Origin: Acinetobacter defluvii
Lineage (GTDB): Bacteria > Pseudomonadota > Gammaproteobacteria > Pseudomonadales > Moraxellaceae
DNA: 64,000 nt
Assembly (NCBI RefSeq): GCF_001704615.3
Contig: NZ_CP029397.2
Location: forward strand, 372,001 to 436,000
Reading direction: 5' to 3'
Shown here: positions 29,170 to 40,638 of the stretch, piece after piece
How positions within the stretch are numbered: position 1 is the stretch's first letter
Layout of the letters: each line of letters begins with the position of its first letter
Notes under the pieces: model-generated
Seen by the model: the letters and a program-made list of their open reading frames with translations, nothing else
The model's database searches: none
What the model was told of the DNA's origin: nothing
Translations under genes and position numbers: made by a program

Positions 29170-29979
29170 CTAATAACCTGAAATTTCGCTATTTATACTT
29201 TGATTATAGTCTTTGAGGCGATAAATTGTTGTCTCAATTTGCCCATCGGATTTTAAATGTAAATAACGGTAACCAGGTGCCAGATCATCTAATGCAAACT
29301 CATTACTGCGTGGTTTAAATTGTGCGCATGTCGCAGGCACCGATAAAAATGCAATATTTTCCCAAAGTACTTTTGATTCTTGATGTACATGCCCAAACAA
29401 TACGGCTTTAATATTTGTAAATTGTGACAACAGTAGGGTGAGTTGTTCGGTATTTTTAAGTTTATGTTGATCAATCCACTGTGACTTCATTTCAAATGGA
29501 TGATGATGACATGCCAAAATCACAAACTTATCTTGGATCGTATTGAGGATTTTTTCTAAATGGACTAATTGTTCAGACTGAATCCACCCATCGACTTGAT
29601 GTTTTACTGCACTATTTAGCAAAATCAGACACCAGTCACCTAAATCCACCACAGTTGGCTCTGGATGAGAATTTAAGAACGGAAACACTGCCAAATCATC
29701 ATGATTGCCTGGGATTTGAAAAAAAGGAATCCCTAAGCTTTGCATATAAGTTTGGTAACGTTGATAGGTTTCAACAGTCGCTTGCTGTGCAACATCACCT
29801 GTATGCAAAATCGCATCAATATGTGAATGTTCTTGTAAGATTTGCGTGATAACGGCATGAAAATTTTGTTCAGGATTGATGCCAATAAAACTGTCATTCG
29901 GATCAGTCATCAGATGGGTGTCTGAAATCTGAATAATAATGGGATTGTGAGGATTTGAGATTACCTGATGGGCTGACAT
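29170..29979 (-). CDS. cpdA: 3',5'-cyclic-AMP phosphodiesterase (metallophosphatase)
   Basis: A 269-residue calcineurin-like phosphoesterase with all metal-binding motifs: DTH in IIQISDTHLM (about residues 15-24), GD in LHTGDVAQQ, GNHD in IPGNHDDL, and H in LACHHHPF and LFGHVHQE. It hydrolyses cAMP. Its stop precedes the dksA region by 199 bp, and it follows nudF by 9 bp, so nudF-cpdA form an operon as in E. coli. Confidence 0.9.
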   Translation of the reverse strand: MSAHQVISNPHNPIIIQISDTHLMTDPNDSFIGINPEQNFHAVITQILQEHSHIDAILHTGDVAQQATVETYQRYQTYMQSLGIPFFQIPGNHDDLAVFPFLNSHPEPTVVDLGDWCLILLNSAVKHQVDGWIQSEQLVHLEKILNTIQDKFVILACHHHPFEMKSQWIDQHKLKNTEQLTLLLSQFTNIKAVLFGHVHQESKVLWENIAFLSVPATCAQFKPRSNEFALDDLAPGYRYLHLKSDGQIETTIYRLKDYNQSINSEISGY

Positions 29980-29988
29980 GGTGATCTC

Positions 29989-30609
29989 CTAACTTATATT
30001 CAGCGATGCAATATGTTGTTTTAGCCACTGCAATGCAATAATAATGGGGGCATTGCGTAAACGTGAACCTGCAAGTAACTCATCCAAAACTGCATACTCT
30101 AAAATGTGTAATTGGATATTTTCACCTTCATCAGCAACGCCAAATATTCCCCCAGTTTCAGGTAAATTCGCTTGTGCGGTATATAAATGAAAAATCTCAT
30201 CACATGCACCAGCGGAGGGATAAAAACTGAAAATATGCTGTAATTGCTTAACCTCACAACCAGATTCTTCTAAACTCTCTCTACGAACACAGCTTTCAGG
30301 TGACTCATCCCCATCCAATACCCCCGCAATAACCTCAAGTTGCCAAGGTGAGATCTCATCATCTACAGCACCTATACGAAACTGTTCGATTAAAGCAAAT
30401 TTTTGTTGTAAATCACTATAAATCAATACACCTGCCGCTTGTTTACGCTGGATGAGTTCCCGCTGAATGACTGAGGTATATTCAGTTTGATTAAATAAAC
30501 GATGTCTTAAGCTGACTTTTTCGACCTGAATAAAGCCAGAATAAAGGATTTTGCGTGACTGAACTTCAACATCTTGGTGTGAATAAGTTGCGTGTTGGAT
30601 AATATTCAT
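29989..30609 (-). CDS. nudF: ADP-ribose pyrophosphatase (Nudix)
   Basis: A 206-residue Nudix hydrolase. The Nudix box G-x5-E-x7-RE-x2-EE-x-G is visible in GVLDGDESPESCVRRESLEE and the following SG (about residues 91-112). It splits ADP-ribose to AMP and ribose-5-phosphate. The position directly upstream of cpdA agrees with the E. coli nudF-cpdA order. Length is normal. Confidence 0.9.
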   Translation of the reverse strand: MNIIQHATYSHQDVEVQSRKILYSGFIQVEKVSLRHRLFNQTEYTSVIQRELIQRKQAAGVLIYSDLQQKFALIEQFRIGAVDDEISPWQLEVIAGVLDGDESPESCVRRESLEESGCEVKQLQHIFSFYPSAGACDEIFHLYTAQANLPETGGIFGVADEGENIQLHILEYAVLDELLAGSRLRNAPIIIALQWLKQHIASLNIS

Positions 30610-30687
30610 GAATCAGGGTTAGGATGAAACATAGTCGTTCCATCCTAACGGAGAATTGATTAAAGACAAATCATTTTTTCACAGAAT

Positions 30688-32823
<2,136 letters not shown>

Positions 32824-32915
32824 AGCGATACGCAGATACTAACATGATCAGATTGAAATAGTGCTGAATGTTGTATCAAATTACGTTAAGCCAAAATTCT
32901 TTAGGGTATTTTGTT

Positions 32916-33977
32916 TTAAGCTTTTGTTTTTAATAGTTGATCAACCGCATTTTGAATCTTTTCTTGTAACTGTGCTCTTTGTGCCCGAATCTGCTGTTGC
33001 TCGGGAGTATCATAATCATCATTTGGTTGAGAAGGTTTCGGCAGTTGCTGCCATTGTGCTTCACTTGCTTGAATCAATTTTAAAAACTTTTGTGCCGTTT
33101 GATTGCTAGAAGAGTGGCTGGCAGCAAGTTTTTCAATGGCTTTTAAGGCATCATGATCTGCAATTTTGTCCTGGTCAAACCAAAGTGTACGGGTATTTTC
33201 ATGTCCATGAAATAGATCATCACGATAGCTCGAAATCAGTGCTTTTACTTGGGGACTATAGTGCGCTTTGGGATAATGCTGTAGATAATTTTCCCAAAAC
33301 ATTAAACGCTGTGCGACCTCATCAAAGCTAATTGCAAGTCCTGCATCTAAAATATAATTGGAACCTGTATATTCTTTGCGAAGTTGTTTGAAATAAATTT
33401 GATCAGCTTTTTCAAGATCAGGGACAAAAAGATCAATATAATATTGCGGATGTTGTACAAATGTATATTCACCCTCACCCACATAATATTTTTCTAAATA
33501 TAATGCTTTGGCATGGTCCACAAGATATTGCTCTTCAGGCTTAAGTTGGGCATATAACGCTTTTTTAGACGCTGTAGTCATTTCTTCACGATCGCCAATC
33601 GTATCGGTCATATATTGATAGACTTCAGTAGAAGATTTTGCCAATAAATTGGCATAGATTTGTTCACTGTCTTGAATCCATTGATAGCGTTTTTCTAAAG
33701 CAACATGGGGAATGCATGTTTTTAAGGATTGGTTTAATTCATTCAGTTTTTTTGGCGCAAATTTGTTTGTTAATGCCTTGATTTTTAAATTAAGGCTTTG
33801 ACATTTGGCTGTGAGTTGCTGTTCGGCATTCTGTTTTGTAGAAACAGTTGCTGTCGTTTTTTGTGCATCTTCTGTTTGCTCAGTATGTTTTTCTGTTTTT
33901 TGACAAGCAGTGATTACACAAGTCATTGCTAATAAATAGACTAAACGCATTTTATTGCTCATCTTCATTTTTCCCAT
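32916..33977 (-). CDS. Uncharacterised lipoprotein, copy 1 of a tandem paralogous trio
   Basis: A 353-residue protein whose N-terminus MKMSNKMRLVYLLAMTCVITAC ends in a lipobox (ITAC), so it is a predicted lipoprotein. It then has a Thr/Glu/Lys-rich linker and a helical domain. Its core shares with the two genes upstream a recognisable pattern: QYLVDHA, HPQYYIDLFVPDLEKA, MFWENYLQHYPK and YRDDLFHGHENT. The C-terminus is Gln/Lys-rich coiled-coil-like (about residues 305-353) and lacks the paired cysteines of the other two. The true start may be the third codon (ATG at 33971). Function unknown. Confidence 0.8.
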   Translation of the reverse strand: MGKMKMSNKMRLVYLLAMTCVITACQKTEKHTEQTEDAQKTTATVSTKQNAEQQLTAKCQSLNLKIKALTNKFAPKKLNELNQSLKTCIPHVALEKRYQWIQDSEQIYANLLAKSSTEVYQYMTDTIGDREEMTTASKKALYAQLKPEEQYLVDHAKALYLEKYYVGEGEYTFVQHPQYYIDLFVPDLEKADQIYFKQLRKEYTGSNYILDAGLAISFDEVAQRLMFWENYLQHYPKAHYSPQVKALISSYRDDLFHGHENTRTLWFDQDKIADHDALKAIEKLAASHSSSNQTAQKFLKLIQASEAQWQQLPKPSQPNDDYDTPEQQQIRAQRAQLQEKIQNAVDQLLKTKA

Positions 33978-34024
33978 TGCGCTTAAACCTTATGCTATTT
34001 TCAAAAAAATTGATCGAAATCGCT

Positions 34025-35053
34025 TTAAGGAGAATTTTTGCATAACGCAGCACGATGACAATCTCGATGAAAATCAGAGGGTGTTAATTGTAAGAGCGTT
34101 ATCAGCGAATCACGTTGCTTGTCATACTCATCTTGTTTCCAATCAGGGTAGTAGTTCGACGTATGCTTTAAAAAAAGCTTTGCTTTTTCAGAGAGTTTTG
34201 AATGGGGTTGTTGGGCAAGCCACAGCAATGCGGGTTTGACCTCTTTAGTTTCAACAAAATAGTGTCCATTTGCAAAACCAAAAGTATCGGAGTTGTCTGA
34301 ACCCATAAAACTCAAATATTCGTATTCTTTAAACAACAATTGTGCATCTTGAATAAAATAACTCTTGGGATATTGTTGAATATATTTTTCCCAAAACAGG
34401 GCACGTTCAACGAGTTCTTGCCAAGGAATCGCAATCGCTGCATCAGAATATAAAATATCAGAATTGTCCTTTGCCATGCGTTGAATGAACAGCGCTTCGG
34501 CTTTGGGTAAATAGGGAACAAACATATCTACTGCGTATTGGGGATTTTGTTTAAGCTCAAAATAACCTTCACCAATATCTAAAAATTGAATGTATTGTTT
34601 ACCGATGTGATCAATTAAATATTGATCACGTTGTGGTAAAGTTTTCTTGATAATTGCTGCATTTTCATAACCCAAATCTTTTGCATTTTCAGGATAAGCT
34701 TTGGCGTAACCATAGGCATTTAGACCTTCCATCGACTCATCGCCTGAAGCTGTGGTCAAAAACCGTTGATACATTAGATCTGTGCTTTCAAGTAGTTGAT
34801 AAATTTGTGTATTGTTCAGTTTTGGTGTGCATTTTTTGACTGCTGTATTGGCAGCGCTAAGCTGTTGAATAGAGCTTTCTTGGCTAATTCGAGATAAAAT
34901 TTCATGGGTATCAGCAAAACAATCTACTTGAGTGATCAGCTCCGCTTTAGCTTTTTGTTGGGTTTCGTGGTGTTGTGCGGTTGAAGTTGGCTTTTGGTGG
35001 CAGGCAGCTAAAACAATAAAACTGAGCGTGCAGTAGACTATTTTTTTCATCAT
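34025..35053 (-). CDS. Uncharacterised lipoprotein, copy 2 of a tandem paralogous trio
   Basis: A 342-residue predicted lipoprotein (MMKKIVYCTLSFIVLAAC, lipobox LAAC). The shared core reads RDQYLIDHIGKQYIQFLD, NPQYAVDMFVPYLPKAEALF, LFWEKYIQQYPKSYF and FKEYEYLSFMGSDNSDTFGF. The C-terminal tail has two cysteines in FHRDCHRAALCKNSP, matching the tail of copy 3. It lies 47 bp upstream of copy 1 on the same strand. No domain that I can name. Confidence 0.8.
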   Translation of the reverse strand: MMKKIVYCTLSFIVLAACHQKPTSTAQHHETQQKAKAELITQVDCFADTHEILSRISQESSIQQLSAANTAVKKCTPKLNNTQIYQLLESTDLMYQRFLTTASGDESMEGLNAYGYAKAYPENAKDLGYENAAIIKKTLPQRDQYLIDHIGKQYIQFLDIGEGYFELKQNPQYAVDMFVPYLPKAEALFIQRMAKDNSDILYSDAAIAIPWQELVERALFWEKYIQQYPKSYFIQDAQLLFKEYEYLSFMGSDNSDTFGFANGHYFVETKEVKPALLWLAQQPHSKLSEKAKLFLKHTSNYYPDWKQDEYDKQRDSLITLLQLTPSDFHRDCHRAALCKNSP

Positions 35054-35156
35054 AAAAGCTTTGATTTTAAAATGTATTATTTAAATATGAGAAGCAGCAT
35101 ATCTTATTTTTGACTTCCAGATAAGCTCATCTTTCATAATTATGAGGGTTTTTAGT

Positions 35157-36236
35157 TTAGCTTTGAGGCGAAATACAAATAGAATCGCTAAAGCAATCTC
35201 GATTTTTTGCAGTCAAGTGAATGTTTTTTAAATTTAACAATTGATTTAACTGTGCAACAGCCAATTGGTGTGGATCATTTTTAACTTTCTGCAATTGTGC
35301 AGCAGGTAGCTTTATTTTCTCAAGGCGCTGTTCAGGTGTCATATTGACATATTGAATAAACTGATTGGCTTGTTTTGCTAAGATGCTATTTTGTTGCTGA
35401 GCCAATGCTTCAATTTCTAGCCAGACTGAAGTTGAAATGTCATTTTGATCAATATACTGAACAGAGGTAGGGGAGTTCTCTGTGCCTTTAAATAATAAAG
35501 CACGATAGCTTTGTTCTAGATATTGCGCATCTTTAAGATAACTACTCTTAGGATAGTTTTTGATATAGCTTTCCCAGAAAATTGCCCGCTGTACAATTTC
35601 ATTGGGGCTAATGTTCAGTTTTTGATTTTGCAATAATGGATGACTGTTCTGTAATGCCAAGTGTTCAATAAAAACTTTTTCCGCTTCAGGTAAATAAGGT
35701 GCAAAAACCTTGGCTAAATATTGTGGATGACGGCGGTAATATATATTTTGTGGTCCTTGATCTACCAATTCAATATATGCCTGACCTTGATGACGAATCA
35801 GATATTGATCACGAATATTTAGTTGTTCAAAATGGCTCTGTTGAATCGTAGGATATTCAGATTTGTCGAGGGCATAATTTTCAAAGGCAAGTTGTTCTAA
35901 GGGAGTGCGCTCAATCGTTAAAAATTGTTTATACATCTGATTGGATAGATCTATAAGCTGCTTTTGCTCAGCCCATTCCATTAAAGGTAAACATAAACGA
36001 ATGTCTTGGTTCACCTGTTCAATGGCTAAAGTTGTGCGTTGTGGCGTCATTGCCAACATTTCTTGTTTTAAATTTTCACAAATTAAGGTGAGATCAGGTT
36101 GAACATTTTCAGGTTTAGGGGTTGTTTGGGTTTCTACGACGATCTCAGGTTCAGGTTTTTGACATGCCAAAAGCACAGCACAAACGCTGACAATGATACT
36201 CAGTGACTTTAGATTATTAAATAAATTTAAATTCAT
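35157..36236 (-). CDS. Uncharacterised lipoprotein, copy 3 of a tandem paralogous trio
   Basis: A 359-residue predicted lipoprotein (hydrophobic segment then LLACQKP, lipobox LLAC). The shared core reads RDQYLIRHQGQAYIELVD, HPQYLAKVFAPYLPEAEKVF, IFWESYIKNYPKSSYLKDAQYL and YRALLFKGTENS. The tail KNRDCFSDSICISPQS again carries two cysteines. The ATG at 36236 is chosen for the signal peptide; a longer in-frame start at 36281 exists and neither has a strong ribosome binding site. First gene of the cluster, 103 bp before copy 2. Confidence 0.78.
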   Translation of the reverse strand: MNLNLFNNLKSLSIIVSVCAVLLACQKPEPEIVVETQTTPKPENVQPDLTLICENLKQEMLAMTPQRTTLAIEQVNQDIRLCLPLMEWAEQKQLIDLSNQMYKQFLTIERTPLEQLAFENYALDKSEYPTIQQSHFEQLNIRDQYLIRHQGQAYIELVDQGPQNIYYRRHPQYLAKVFAPYLPEAEKVFIEHLALQNSHPLLQNQKLNISPNEIVQRAIFWESYIKNYPKSSYLKDAQYLEQSYRALLFKGTENSPTSVQYIDQNDISTSVWLEIEALAQQQNSILAKQANQFIQYVNMTPEQRLEKIKLPAAQLQKVKNDPHQLAVAQLNQLLNLKNIHLTAKNRDCFSDSICISPQS

Positions 36237-36502
36237 GCGATCATTTGAGATAAACGGGGGGGAGAGATTTTTACTAAGCATATTGTTACTTAAAACTGCA
36301 TCAAGGTATGCAATATTTTGTAGCTTTATGGCTTAAATGCGTTACATCGTATCAAGTTTTCAAGATAAAATTAGTCAAAAATGTATCCTAATAAAAGCAT
36401 TTATATCGACAATTAAAATCTGTCATCAAAACTTCATAATAAGTATGCTTAAATATGGCAACTTCTTTATCATGCCATTTCACTTGTTGTGGAGTAAACA
36501 CT

Positions 36503-37225
36503 TTGAGCCCAAATAATCCTGCATTAGGACACCATATTTCTTCACAATTTAATGAAGATTTACAGGCTGTAAATACAAAATTTATGACAATGGGTGGATT
36601 GGTTGAACAACAAGTTGCAAACGCAATTCATGCCTTATTGGATACCAATGCGAACCTTGCCATTGATGTGCAGTTTCAAGACAATGCAGTAAATCAGTTT
36701 GAACGCGAAATTGATGAAGCTTTAACTTTGATTTTGGCACGTCGCCATCCAGCGGCAATTGATTTACGCATGGTGATTGCGATGAGTAAAGCCAATACTG
36801 ATTTAGAGCGTATTGGGGATGAGGCAGCAAAAATTGCACGTATTGCGCAAACCCTATGTGAAGAAGGGGAGTCGCCACGCGGTTATATGGAAACACGTCA
36901 TATTGGAAACCAAGTACGTGTCATGATTCATGATGCTCTAGATGCCTTTGCACGAATTGATGCCGAACAAGCTTTAAAAGTTTTATTGGCAGATGCGGAT
37001 ATTGATCGCGAATATCAGTCTGCAACACGTACCTTGATGACTTATATGATCGAAGATCCTCGTCATATTAGTCGTGTGATCAATGTAATGTGGGTATTGC
37101 GTTCTTTAGAACGTATTGGTGATCATGCGCGAAATATTTCAGAACAAGTGATTTATATGGCAAAAGGATATGATGTGCGCCATACTAACATTGAAGAAAT
37201 TGAAGAAAAAGTACAAGGAAAATAA
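36503..37225 (+). CDS. phoU: Phosphate-signalling regulator PhoU
   Basis: A 240-residue protein of two PhoU helical-bundle repeats, with the conserved HISSQFNEDLQAVNTKF and MTMGGLVEQQV segments and ExxxD metal-site motifs (LERIGDEAAKIA and LERIGDHARNIS). PhoU holds PhoR in the off state when phosphate is plentiful and restrains the Pst transporter. The TTG at 36503 with GGAG 8 nt upstream fits the family; an earlier in-frame ATG (36455) would add a non-conserved Cys-rich extension. No pst genes are adjacent, so phoU stands alone here. Confidence 0.92.
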   Translation: MSPNNPALGHHISSQFNEDLQAVNTKFMTMGGLVEQQVANAIHALLDTNANLAIDVQFQDNAVNQFEREIDEALTLILARRHPAAIDLRMVIAMSKANTDLERIGDEAAKIARIAQTLCEEGESPRGYMETRHIGNQVRVMIHDALDAFARIDAEQALKVLLADADIDREYQSATRTLMTYMIEDPRHISRVINVMWVLRSLERIGDHARNISEQVIYMAKGYDVRHTNIEEIEEKVQGK

Positions 37226-37252
37226 AGTTTCAGTTTTGTACTTGTGTACAAG

Positions 37253-37284
37253 AGCCTTAGTGAAAAACTAGGGCTTTTTTTATT
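37253..37284 (+). terminator. Intrinsic terminator after phoU
   Basis: 9-bp stem AGCCTTAGT / ACTAGGGCT (one G-U pair) with a 5-nt loop, followed by seven T. Confidence 0.88.
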
Positions 37285-37328
37285 TTAGTTAAATAGAAAC
37301 AGAGATCTGCAATATAAAAATTTTAGAC

Positions 37329-37440
37329 AAAAAAATTCCTAGATTTTTGGGGGAAAATCTAGGAAAGAAAACAGAAATATTCTGGAGAATATTTACCTAA
37401 TGTTTATTGCCTTGGGGAAACAATAGTTTCATTAGCTGAT
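37329..37440 (-). ncRNA. Candidate small RNA between phoU and yggX
   Basis: Read on the minus strand, this stretch folds into three consecutive stem-loops. (a) 37397-37435: outer stem CTAATG/CATTAG and inner stem TATTG/CAATA with an 11-nt loop TTTCCCCAAGG. (b) 37375-37394: a 9-bp perfect palindrome AAATATTCT/AGAATATTT. (c) 37336-37365: a 12-bp perfect stem with loop CCCCCA, followed by seven T, a strong intrinsic terminator. A -10-like TATGAT (37447-37452) would start the RNA near 37440, giving about 110 nt; no good -35 is seen. No ORF or annotated gene on that strand explains the terminator, because yggX has its own. C-rich loops suggest base pairing with G-rich ribosome binding sites (inference). 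Confidence 0.65.
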
Positions 37441-37452
37441 GTAGTTATCATA

Positions 37453-37620
37453 CGAAAAAACTATGCAACAATCATGATGACTCGTGTGTGTTGAATGTAA
37501 AATTGCATTTCAGCATGTAATTAGCTCAATTAAAGTCATTGTGTAGTTATATTGCATAATGTGTTTTTTAAAATGGTAGAGCTTCTCGTCTTGCAATATA
37601 GCGGAGCAGTGCTCTTATGG
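37453..37620. other. Remaining noncoding stretch between phoU and yggX
   Basis: AT-rich, no ORF with a credible start. It contains a near-palindrome AATTGCAT/ATGTAATT (about 37500-37521) and could hold the promoter of the candidate sRNA. Otherwise I see nothing. Confidence 0.5.
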
Positions 37621-37624
37621 CATT

Positions 37625-37649
37625 AAAAAGGAGCCTGCTTAGACTCCTT
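37625..37649 (-). terminator. Intrinsic terminator of yggX
   Basis: On the minus strand: AAGGAG / CTCCTT stem followed by a T-run, about 70 bp after the yggX stop. Confidence 0.75.
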
Positions 37650-37690
37650 CTTGATCTTGGAAACTACGCGAACTTTGTCCTTGTTTTGCG

Positions 37691-37721
37691 TAATTTTTAG
37701 CGTAGCACTCTAAAAATTACT
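37691..37721. repeat. Inverted repeat at the yggX stop codon
   Basis: Perfect 11-bp inverted repeat GTAATTTTTAG / CTAAAAATTAC with a 9-nt loop; the stop codon of yggX is inside one arm. It could protect the 3' end of the mRNA from exonucleases. Confidence 0.7.
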
Positions 37722-37986
37722 CAGGCTTTAGACCTTCCGCTTTTTCCAATGATTCATCATTGTTGAAGAATTTCTCACGCTGTTCTTCAAGAAACTTTTT
37801 CGCATCTGCTTCAAACACATTTAAGCGTTTTTCATTAATTAAAGTGGTTTGATGTTTGAGCCATTCTTGCCAAGCTTGTTTAGACACCGTGTCAAATAAC
37901 TCTTGACCCTTTGCACCCGGAAATGGAGCAAAATCTAAAGCTTCCATTTCTTTTTGATATTTACGGCAAAATACTTGTCGAGACAT
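37717..37986 (-). CDS. yggX: Fe(2+)-trafficking / oxidative-damage protection protein YggX
   Basis: An 89-residue protein with the family N-terminus [21 protein letters not shown], including the conserved Cys7, the [15 protein letters not shown] segment and the [18 protein letters not shown] helix. YggX guards iron-sulfur enzymes against oxidative damage and may deliver iron. It lies 28 bp downstream of argH on the same strand and may be co-transcribed with it. Confidence 0.93.
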   Translation of the reverse strand: MSRQVFCRKYQKEMEALDFAPFPGAKGQELFDTVSKQAWQEWLKHQTTLINEKRLNVFEADAKKFLEEQREKFFNNDESLEKAEGLKPE

Positions 37987-38014
37987 ATCAATACTCCAAA
38001 TTGAATTAAGAAAA

Positions 38015-39445
38015 TTAAGCGTAAAGTTTTTCTAAACGTGTATAGGCACGTTCAATTGCCGCTGCAACTTGTGCAGGCGCAGTTCCACCAATGTGGTTAC
38101 GTGCATTTACTGAGGCTTCTAAAGTTAATGCTTTTTCAAAGACATCCGCTTGGATCAAGTCAGAGAATTGTTGCAGTTGTTCTAAGGTGAGCTCAGATAA
38201 ATCTTTAGATTCTTGAACGCCCAAAGCAACTGCTTTACCGACAATTTCATGTGCATCACGGAAGGCAACGCCATTTTTAACCAAGTAGTCAGCTAAATCT
38301 GTTGCCGTTGAGAAGCCACGCAGTGCTGCTTCACGCATGATTTCAATATTTGGAACTAAGGCTGGGATCATGTCCGCAAATGCCATGAGTGAGCCACGAA
38401 CTGTATCAATTGCATCAAACAAAGGTTCTTTGTCTTCTTGGTTGTCTTTATTATAAGCGAGTGGTTGACCTTTCATGAGTGTTAATAGACTCATTAAGTC
38501 ACCGTATACGCGACCCGTTTTACCACGGATTAACTCAGGTACATCTGGGTTTTTCTTTTGTGGCATGATTGAAGAACCCGTACAGAAACGATCAGGGATA
38601 TTCACAAATTTAAACTGTGCTGATGTCCATAAAATCATTTCTTCTGACATGCGTGATAAATGCATCATGATGAGAGATGCAGCAGCATTAAATTCGATAC
38701 CAAAGTCACGATCAGAAACGGCATCAAGTGAGTTTTCTGTAACTGCTTCAAAGCCTAATAGTTCTGCTGTATAAGCACGGTCAATCGGGTAGGTAGTGCC
38801 AGCAAGTGCAGCAGAGCCTAACGGCATGCGGTTGGTACGTTTACGGCAATCGATTAAACGTTCAGAATCACGCACCAACATTTCAAACCATGCCATCAAA
38901 TGATGACCAAAGGTCACAGGCTGAGCCGTCTGTAAATGGGTGAAACCAGGCATAATGGTGTCAGTATTTTTTGCAGCTAAAGCCAAAATACCTTTTTGTA
39001 ATTTTTCTAATAATTTTAAGATTTCATCAATTTCATCACGCACATAAAGACGAATGTCGGTTGCAACTTGGTCATTACGGCTACGTCCTGTATGGAGTTT
39101 TTTACCTGTAATACCAATGCGCTGCGTCAAGCGTGATTCGATATTCATATGCACATCTTCAAGGTCGATGCGCCATTCAAACTGACCTGCTTCAATCTCA
39201 GCTTTAATTGTGTTCAGACCATTGATAATGTCATCACGCTCTTGCTCTGTTAAAACGCCAACTTTCGCAAGCATGGTGGCATGCGCAATTGAACCTGCAA
39301 TATCTTGTTTATAAAAGCGTTGGTCAAATTGCACAGATGCTGTAAATTCAGCAACAAAAGCATCAGTTGCTTCAGAAAAACGACCGCCCCACATACCCGA
39401 AGTTTGGGTTTGTGACGGATTTGAGGAATTAGAAGATGTGGTCAT
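38015..39445 (-). CDS. argH: Argininosuccinate lyase
   Basis: A 476-residue enzyme of the fumarase/aspartase superfamily. The N-terminal family motif is [14 protein letters not shown]; the catalytic signature loop [12 protein letters not shown] lies at about residues 290-301. It releases fumarate from argininosuccinate to give arginine. An N-terminal Ser/Thr/Asn-rich extension of about 17 residues precedes the usual start; M18 is an alternative start. It is the last step of arginine synthesis; the other arg genes are not adjacent. Confidence 0.95.
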   Translation of the reverse strand: MTTSSNSSNPSQTQTSGMWGGRFSEATDAFVAEFTASVQFDQRFYKQDIAGSIAHATMLAKVGVLTEQERDDIINGLNTIKAEIEAGQFEWRIDLEDVHMNIESRLTQRIGITGKKLHTGRSRNDQVATDIRLYVRDEIDEILKLLEKLQKGILALAAKNTDTIMPGFTHLQTAQPVTFGHHLMAWFEMLVRDSERLIDCRKRTNRMPLGSAALAGTTYPIDRAYTAELLGFEAVTENSLDAVSDRDFGIEFNAAASLIMMHLSRMSEEMILWTSAQFKFVNIPDRFCTGSSIMPQKKNPDVPELIRGKTGRVYGDLMSLLTLMKGQPLAYNKDNQEDKEPLFDAIDTVRGSLMAFADMIPALVPNIEIMREAALRGFSTATDLADYLVKNGVAFRDAHEIVGKAVALGVQESKDLSELTLEQLQQFSDLIQADVFEKALTLEASVNARNHIGGTAPAQVAAAIERAYTRLEKLYA

Positions 39446-39537
39446 GTCGGCTCATTTAAAAAGCAGTAGAACTGGAAAAGAGTATAGCAAATTCAAGCTT
39501 ACTTTCCGTAATGCAGTAACATGAAACTGGTTTAAAT

Positions 39538-40587
39538 ATGCAAAATGCTCAAAATCGCTCACATTTTTTTAGCAAAATCAGCCAATGGCAATATTTTATT
39601 GAGCTTTTTATTGGCAGTAATGTCTTGGCTTTGCTGTTGGCATTGGCTGAGGCACAGGCATGGTCAAACTTACAATTGAATCATGTGCTGCAATATATTT
39701 TATATATTAATTGGGTGCTACTGGCATTTACGGCATGGATTGATTTTTTTCAACATATACTAAAAAAAATGAGTGATGTCCAAGCTGCAATTTTTGGATT
39801 TGTTTTGCTTGAGTTGATTGTTTGGGTGACTACAGTTGTTTTAAATATTGTCTTACACTGGGGGGGGCATTTTTCATTAAGCCAACTAAGCAGCGATATT
39901 GTTTTTGAAAATGTCATTTTACATTTGAGTTATGGCGCACTCTTGGGGGCGTTTTGTCTGCGTTATATTTATATGCGTGGACAATGGTTTAAACAACAAA
40001 ACAGCGAATTAAATGCGCGTGTACAAGCCATGCAAGCACGTATTCACCCACATTTTTTATTTAACAGTTTAAACAGTGTGGTGAGTTTGATTAGTATTGA
40101 TCCTGATAAAGCAGAGCAGATGCTCATTGATTTGTCGAAATTATTTCGGGTCAGTTTTCAAGAATTAAAACTGGTGACTTTGGCAGAAGAAATTGAATTA
40201 TCTAAAAAATACATAGGAATTGAACAAATTCGACTGGGAGAGCGTTTAAATGTTGAATGGAATATTCAACAACCCGAGCTGTTGCATAAAGTCAAAATTC
40301 CTCTATTAACCTTACAACCTTTGGTTGAAAACAGTATTTTTCATGGGGTTGAAAAGAAACATATCAATGCAAAAATTGGGATACTGGTTGAAATATTGCA
40401 AAATCAAGTCACTATAGTCATTACTAACCCATTTATACAAGATAGAATGAATTTGAGAGAAGGACATGGTATTGCATTGGAAAATGTAAAACAGCGCTTA
40501 TATGCGCACTTTGGGGATTCTGTTCAATTTCGAAATTTTGCAGGAAATGGACGTTTTACCACAGTCATGCAATATCAATATAAGTAA
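39538..40587 (+). CDS. LytS/AlgZ-type sensor histidine kinase
   Basis: A 349-residue membrane kinase with four to five hydrophobic segments (about residues 20-150). The His-kinase domain follows with the phospho-acceptor in HPHFLFNSLNSV (about 171-182), then an ATPase domain with LVENSIFHG (N-box) and GHGIALENV (G-box). This layout is that of LytS, YehU and AlgZ/FimS. In Pseudomonas AlgZ works with AlgR, and algR precedes hemC; the same order is found here. Signal and regulon are unknown in this organism. Confidence 0.85.
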   Translation: MQNAQNRSHFFSKISQWQYFIELFIGSNVLALLLALAEAQAWSNLQLNHVLQYILYINWVLLAFTAWIDFFQHILKKMSDVQAAIFGFVLLELIVWVTTVVLNIVLHWGGHFSLSQLSSDIVFENVILHLSYGALLGAFCLRYIYMRGQWFKQQNSELNARVQAMQARIHPHFLFNSLNSVVSLISIDPDKAEQMLIDLSKLFRVSFQELKLVTLAEEIELSKKYIGIEQIRLGERLNVEWNIQQPELLHKVKIPLLTLQPLVENSIFHGVEKKHINAKIGILVEILQNQVTIVITNPFIQDRMNLREGHGIALENVKQRLYAHFGDSVQFRNFAGNGRFTTVMQYQYK

Positions 40588-40638
40588 TACAATTCGTGAT
40601 GAATACATTAAAATAATGATGATGTAAAAGGAGGGAAA

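Noticed and set aside
37395-37440. Very short ORF (MFIALGKQ) on the plus strand in the phoU-yggX gap
   Set aside because: Eight codons with no ribosome binding site; the stem-loops on the other strand explain the base pattern better.
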